Origin: Spirochaetia bacterium
GTDB taxonomy: Bacteria > Spirochaetota > Spirochaetia > Treponematales > Treponemataceae
NCBI GenBank assembly: GCA_900769325.1
Contig: CAAGGF010000044.1
Location: 1-5,918 of the forward strand
Reading direction: 5' to 3'
Length of the DNA: 5,918 nt
Shown here: positions 5,048 through 5,918 of the stretch, one piece after another
Layout of the letters: every line of letters begins with the position of its first letter
Numbering within the stretch: the stretch's first letter is position 1
Program-made: the position numbers and the translations under genes
The notes under the pieces: model-generated
The model's database searches: none
What the model was told of the DNA's origin: nothing
What the model saw: only the letters and a program-made list of their open reading frames with translations

Positions 5048-5094
5048 CATAAAAAGTCAAGAAGATTGTTTCAACAATCGAGTGACTTTTTATG
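5048..5094. other. Nested 12-bp inverted repeat next to the glycosyltransferase RBS
   Basis: CATAAAAAGTCA (5048-5059) pairs perfectly with TGACTTTTTATG (5083-5094). Inside, GATTGT (5064-5069) pairs with ACAATC (5074-5079) around TTCA. On the minus strand this hairpin would end directly before the GGGAGG ribosome site of the glycosyltransferase, so it could affect translation or shorten the leader. On the plus strand the A-rich and T-rich arms resemble an intrinsic terminator, but no rightward gene precedes it. Confidence 0.6.
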
Positions 5095-5123
5095 CCTCTT
5101 CGCAATGCAATGAGAAGAGGCAT
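5092..5123. other. 10-bp inverted repeat
   Basis: ATGCCTCTTC (5092-5101) pairs with GAAGAGGCAT (5114-5123) around a 12-base loop. It shares its first three bases with the end of the previous hairpin, so the two structures are mutually exclusive at their junction. Confidence 0.6.
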
Positions 5124-5127
5124 TATA
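5122..5127 (-). promoter_or_regulatory. Candidate -10 box for the glycosyltransferase gene
   Basis: On the minus strand 5127-5122 reads TATAAT, a perfect -10 hexamer, about 86 bp upstream of the ATG at 5036. The hexamer 17 bp further upstream is AGTTTG, a poor -35, so the call rests on the -10 alone. A start here would put the two hairpins at 5048-5123 in the leader. Confidence 0.3.
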
Positions 5128-5132
5128 TAATA

Positions 5133-5151
5133 AAGTTTGCAACGCAAACTT
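5133..5151. other. 8-bp inverted repeat AAGTTTGC-AAC-GCAAACTT
   Basis: Perfect eight-base arms at 5133-5140 and 5144-5151 around a three-base loop. The TTTGC/GCAAA core resembles the small hairpin at 2859-2873, but the similarity is too short to imply homology. Confidence 0.6.
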
Positions 5152-5154
5152 GTG

Positions 5155-5193
5155 AATAAAAACTTTGACGCTATTTCAGTCAAAGTTTTTATT
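5155..5193. terminator. 15-bp inverted repeat, bidirectional terminator-like
   Basis: AATAAAAACTTTGAC (5155-5169) pairs perfectly with GTCAAAGTTTTTATT (5179-5193) around a nine-base loop. The A-rich left arm and T-rich right arm make it look like an intrinsic terminator on either strand. Its position between two divergent genes is odd: neither needs a terminator here, so it may insulate them, attenuate, or be left over from a lost gene. Confidence 0.5.
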
Positions 5194-5221
5194 ACACCCT
5201 CTTTAATAAAAAACTTAAAAT

Positions 5222-5250
5222 TTGACCTATTATTTAAATATGCGTAAATT
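5222..5250 (+). promoter_or_regulatory. Candidate promoter TTGACC-17-TAAATT for nhaC
   Basis: TTGACC (5222-5227) and TAAATT (5245-5250) are 17 bp apart. An inverted repeat, CGTAAA-TTTGCG-TTTACG (5243-5260), covers the -10 box and expected start site and could be an operator. The leader from here to the antiporter ATG would be about 125 bases and cross two T-rich runs. Confidence 0.4.
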
Positions 5251-5291
5251 TGCGTTTACGGCAGGATTTTTTGAATTTTTTTTATTTTTTT

Positions 5292-5321
5292 TTGCTAAAG
5301 TTTTGTTTTAAGGTTTATAAT
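5292..5321 (+). promoter_or_regulatory. Candidate promoter TTGCTA-18-TATAAT for nhaC
   Basis: TTGCTA (5292-5297) and a perfect TATAAT (5316-5321) are 18 bp apart, putting the start near 5328 with a leader of about 55 bases. Because the -10 box overlaps the alternative ATG at 5320, this promoter, if used, rules that start out and favours ATG 5383. Confidence 0.5.
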
Positions 5322-5382
5322 GAGAAATGACTTTCAATTTTTATGTTTTAAGTCTGATTTTATTCTGTTTTTCGGAGTTTTT

Positions 5383-5918
5383 ATGATTGATACTTTCTGG
5401 TCTTTGGTTCCGGCGATTGTTGCGATTGCCCTTGCTCTTATCACAAAAGAAGTTTATTCTTCGCTTTTTGCAGGAATAGTAATCGGCGGCGTTTTTTATG
5501 CGTGTTCTGCGGCAACAGGTTTTACTGTAAGCGGTTTTTTAACGCACATTTTTAACGACGGTCTTGTTGCACAGCTGTCTGATTCTTACAATGCAGGAAT
5601 TTTAATTTTTCTTGTAATTCTTGGAATTCTTGTTTCGCTTTTAAATAAAACAGGCGGTTCTCAGGCATTCGGGGAGTGGACAAAAAAGCACATAAAGTCA
5701 AAAGCCGGTGCTCAAGTTGCAACCATCTGTCTTGGAATTTTAATTTTCATTGACGATTATTTTAATTGCCTTACTGTCGGTTCTGTAATGAAACCTGTAA
5801 CAGACAAGCACAAAGTTTCAAAAGAAAAACTTGCGTATTTAATCGATTCAACTGCCGCTCCAATCTGCATAATTGCACCAATCAGTTCATGGGCTGCAGC
5901 TGTTTCCGGGTTTGTTGA
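5383..5918 (+). CDS. nhaC: NhaC-family Na+/H+ antiporter (5' part, cut by window end)
   Basis: ATG 5383 follows CGGAG (5373-5377) by five bases. An in-frame ATG at 5320 would add 21 residues but overlaps a TATAAT promoter box and gives an N-terminus unlike the family. The 178 visible residues begin MIDTFWSLVPAIVAIALAL and are strongly hydrophobic, with several membrane segments, for example about 8-20, 27-43, 70-87 and 108-124. The hallmark is FIDDYFNCLTVGSVMKP followed by LAYLIDSTAAPICIIAP, very characteristic of NhaC-type transporters in the inner membrane. These exchange internal Na+ for external H+ and help with pH and sodium balance; some relatives carry organic acids or amino acids, so the exact substrate is not certain. 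It is divergent from the glycosyltransferase, with no sign of a functional link. Confidence 0.9.
   Translation, partial: MIDTFWSLVPAIVAIALALITKEVYSSLFAGIVIGGVFYACSAATGFTVSGFLTHIFNDGLVAQLSDSYNAGILIFLVILGILVSLLNKTGGSQAFGEWTKKHIKSKAGAQVATICLGILIFIDDYFNCLTVGSVMKPVTDKHKVSKEKLAYLIDSTAAPICIIAPISSWAAAVSGFV

Noticed and set aside
5320..5382. ATG 5320 as the start of the antiporter
   Set aside because: It overlaps a TATAAT -10 box and would add 21 residues unlike NhaC N-termini; ATG 5383 has a ribosome site and a typical start.

Overview
The window looks like a chromosomal segment of a host-associated Treponema (a gut, rumen or oral spirochaete). The evidence is a fairly AT-rich background, a lipoprotein with a formylglycine-generating-enzyme (FGE/SUMF1)-like domain of the kind diversified in Treponema (TvpA of T. 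denticola is the known example), a homopolymeric G tract, and Treponema-like NhaC and glycosyltransferase genes. This assignment is inferred from protein character, not from a database search.

The centre of the window is a diversity-generating retroelement (DGR) cassette. The gene at 1398-2836 encodes a surface lipoprotein: signal peptide, lipobox, three Cys/His-rich spacer repeats, and an FGE-like C-type-lectin-fold domain. Its last 48 codons are a variable repeat (VR, 2693-2836). A near-identical non-coding template repeat (TR, 2912-3055) lies 219 bp downstream. Over 129 aligned bases the two differ at 19 positions, and all 19 are adenines in the TR, within AAC/AAT codons; none of the 96 non-adenine positions differs. 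This is the signature of adenine-specific mutagenic retrohoming. After the TR come two strong hairpins (3061-3130), then a decayed third VR/TR-like copy (3181-3350). No reverse transcriptase or Avd gene is present, so the RT must lie outside the window or act in trans. As given, the target gene carries a one-base frameshift exactly between the signal-peptide core and the lipobox.

Left of the cassette, 1-46 is the 5' end of a leftward gene, perhaps a transposase, preceded by two 21-bp direct repeats that look like an insertion-sequence end. Next come a good sigma70-type promoter (146-174), a possible leaderless 58-codon ORF containing a G9 tract, and an array of 41-bp tandem repeats (403-624). 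Each repeat has a TTCGGGA-TTT-TCCCGAA palindrome at its core. The array leads into an alpha-helical protein of unknown function (682-1371, DUF6261-like), which is probably co-transcribed with the lipoprotein 26 bp downstream.

Right of the cassette, 3354-5036 (minus strand) encodes a GT4-type glycosyltransferase with a C-terminal methyltransferase-like extension. It is divergent from an NhaC-family Na+/H+ antiporter gene (5383 onward, cut by the window end). The 346-bp gap between them holds four consecutive hairpins (5048-5193) and two candidate promoters for the antiporter.
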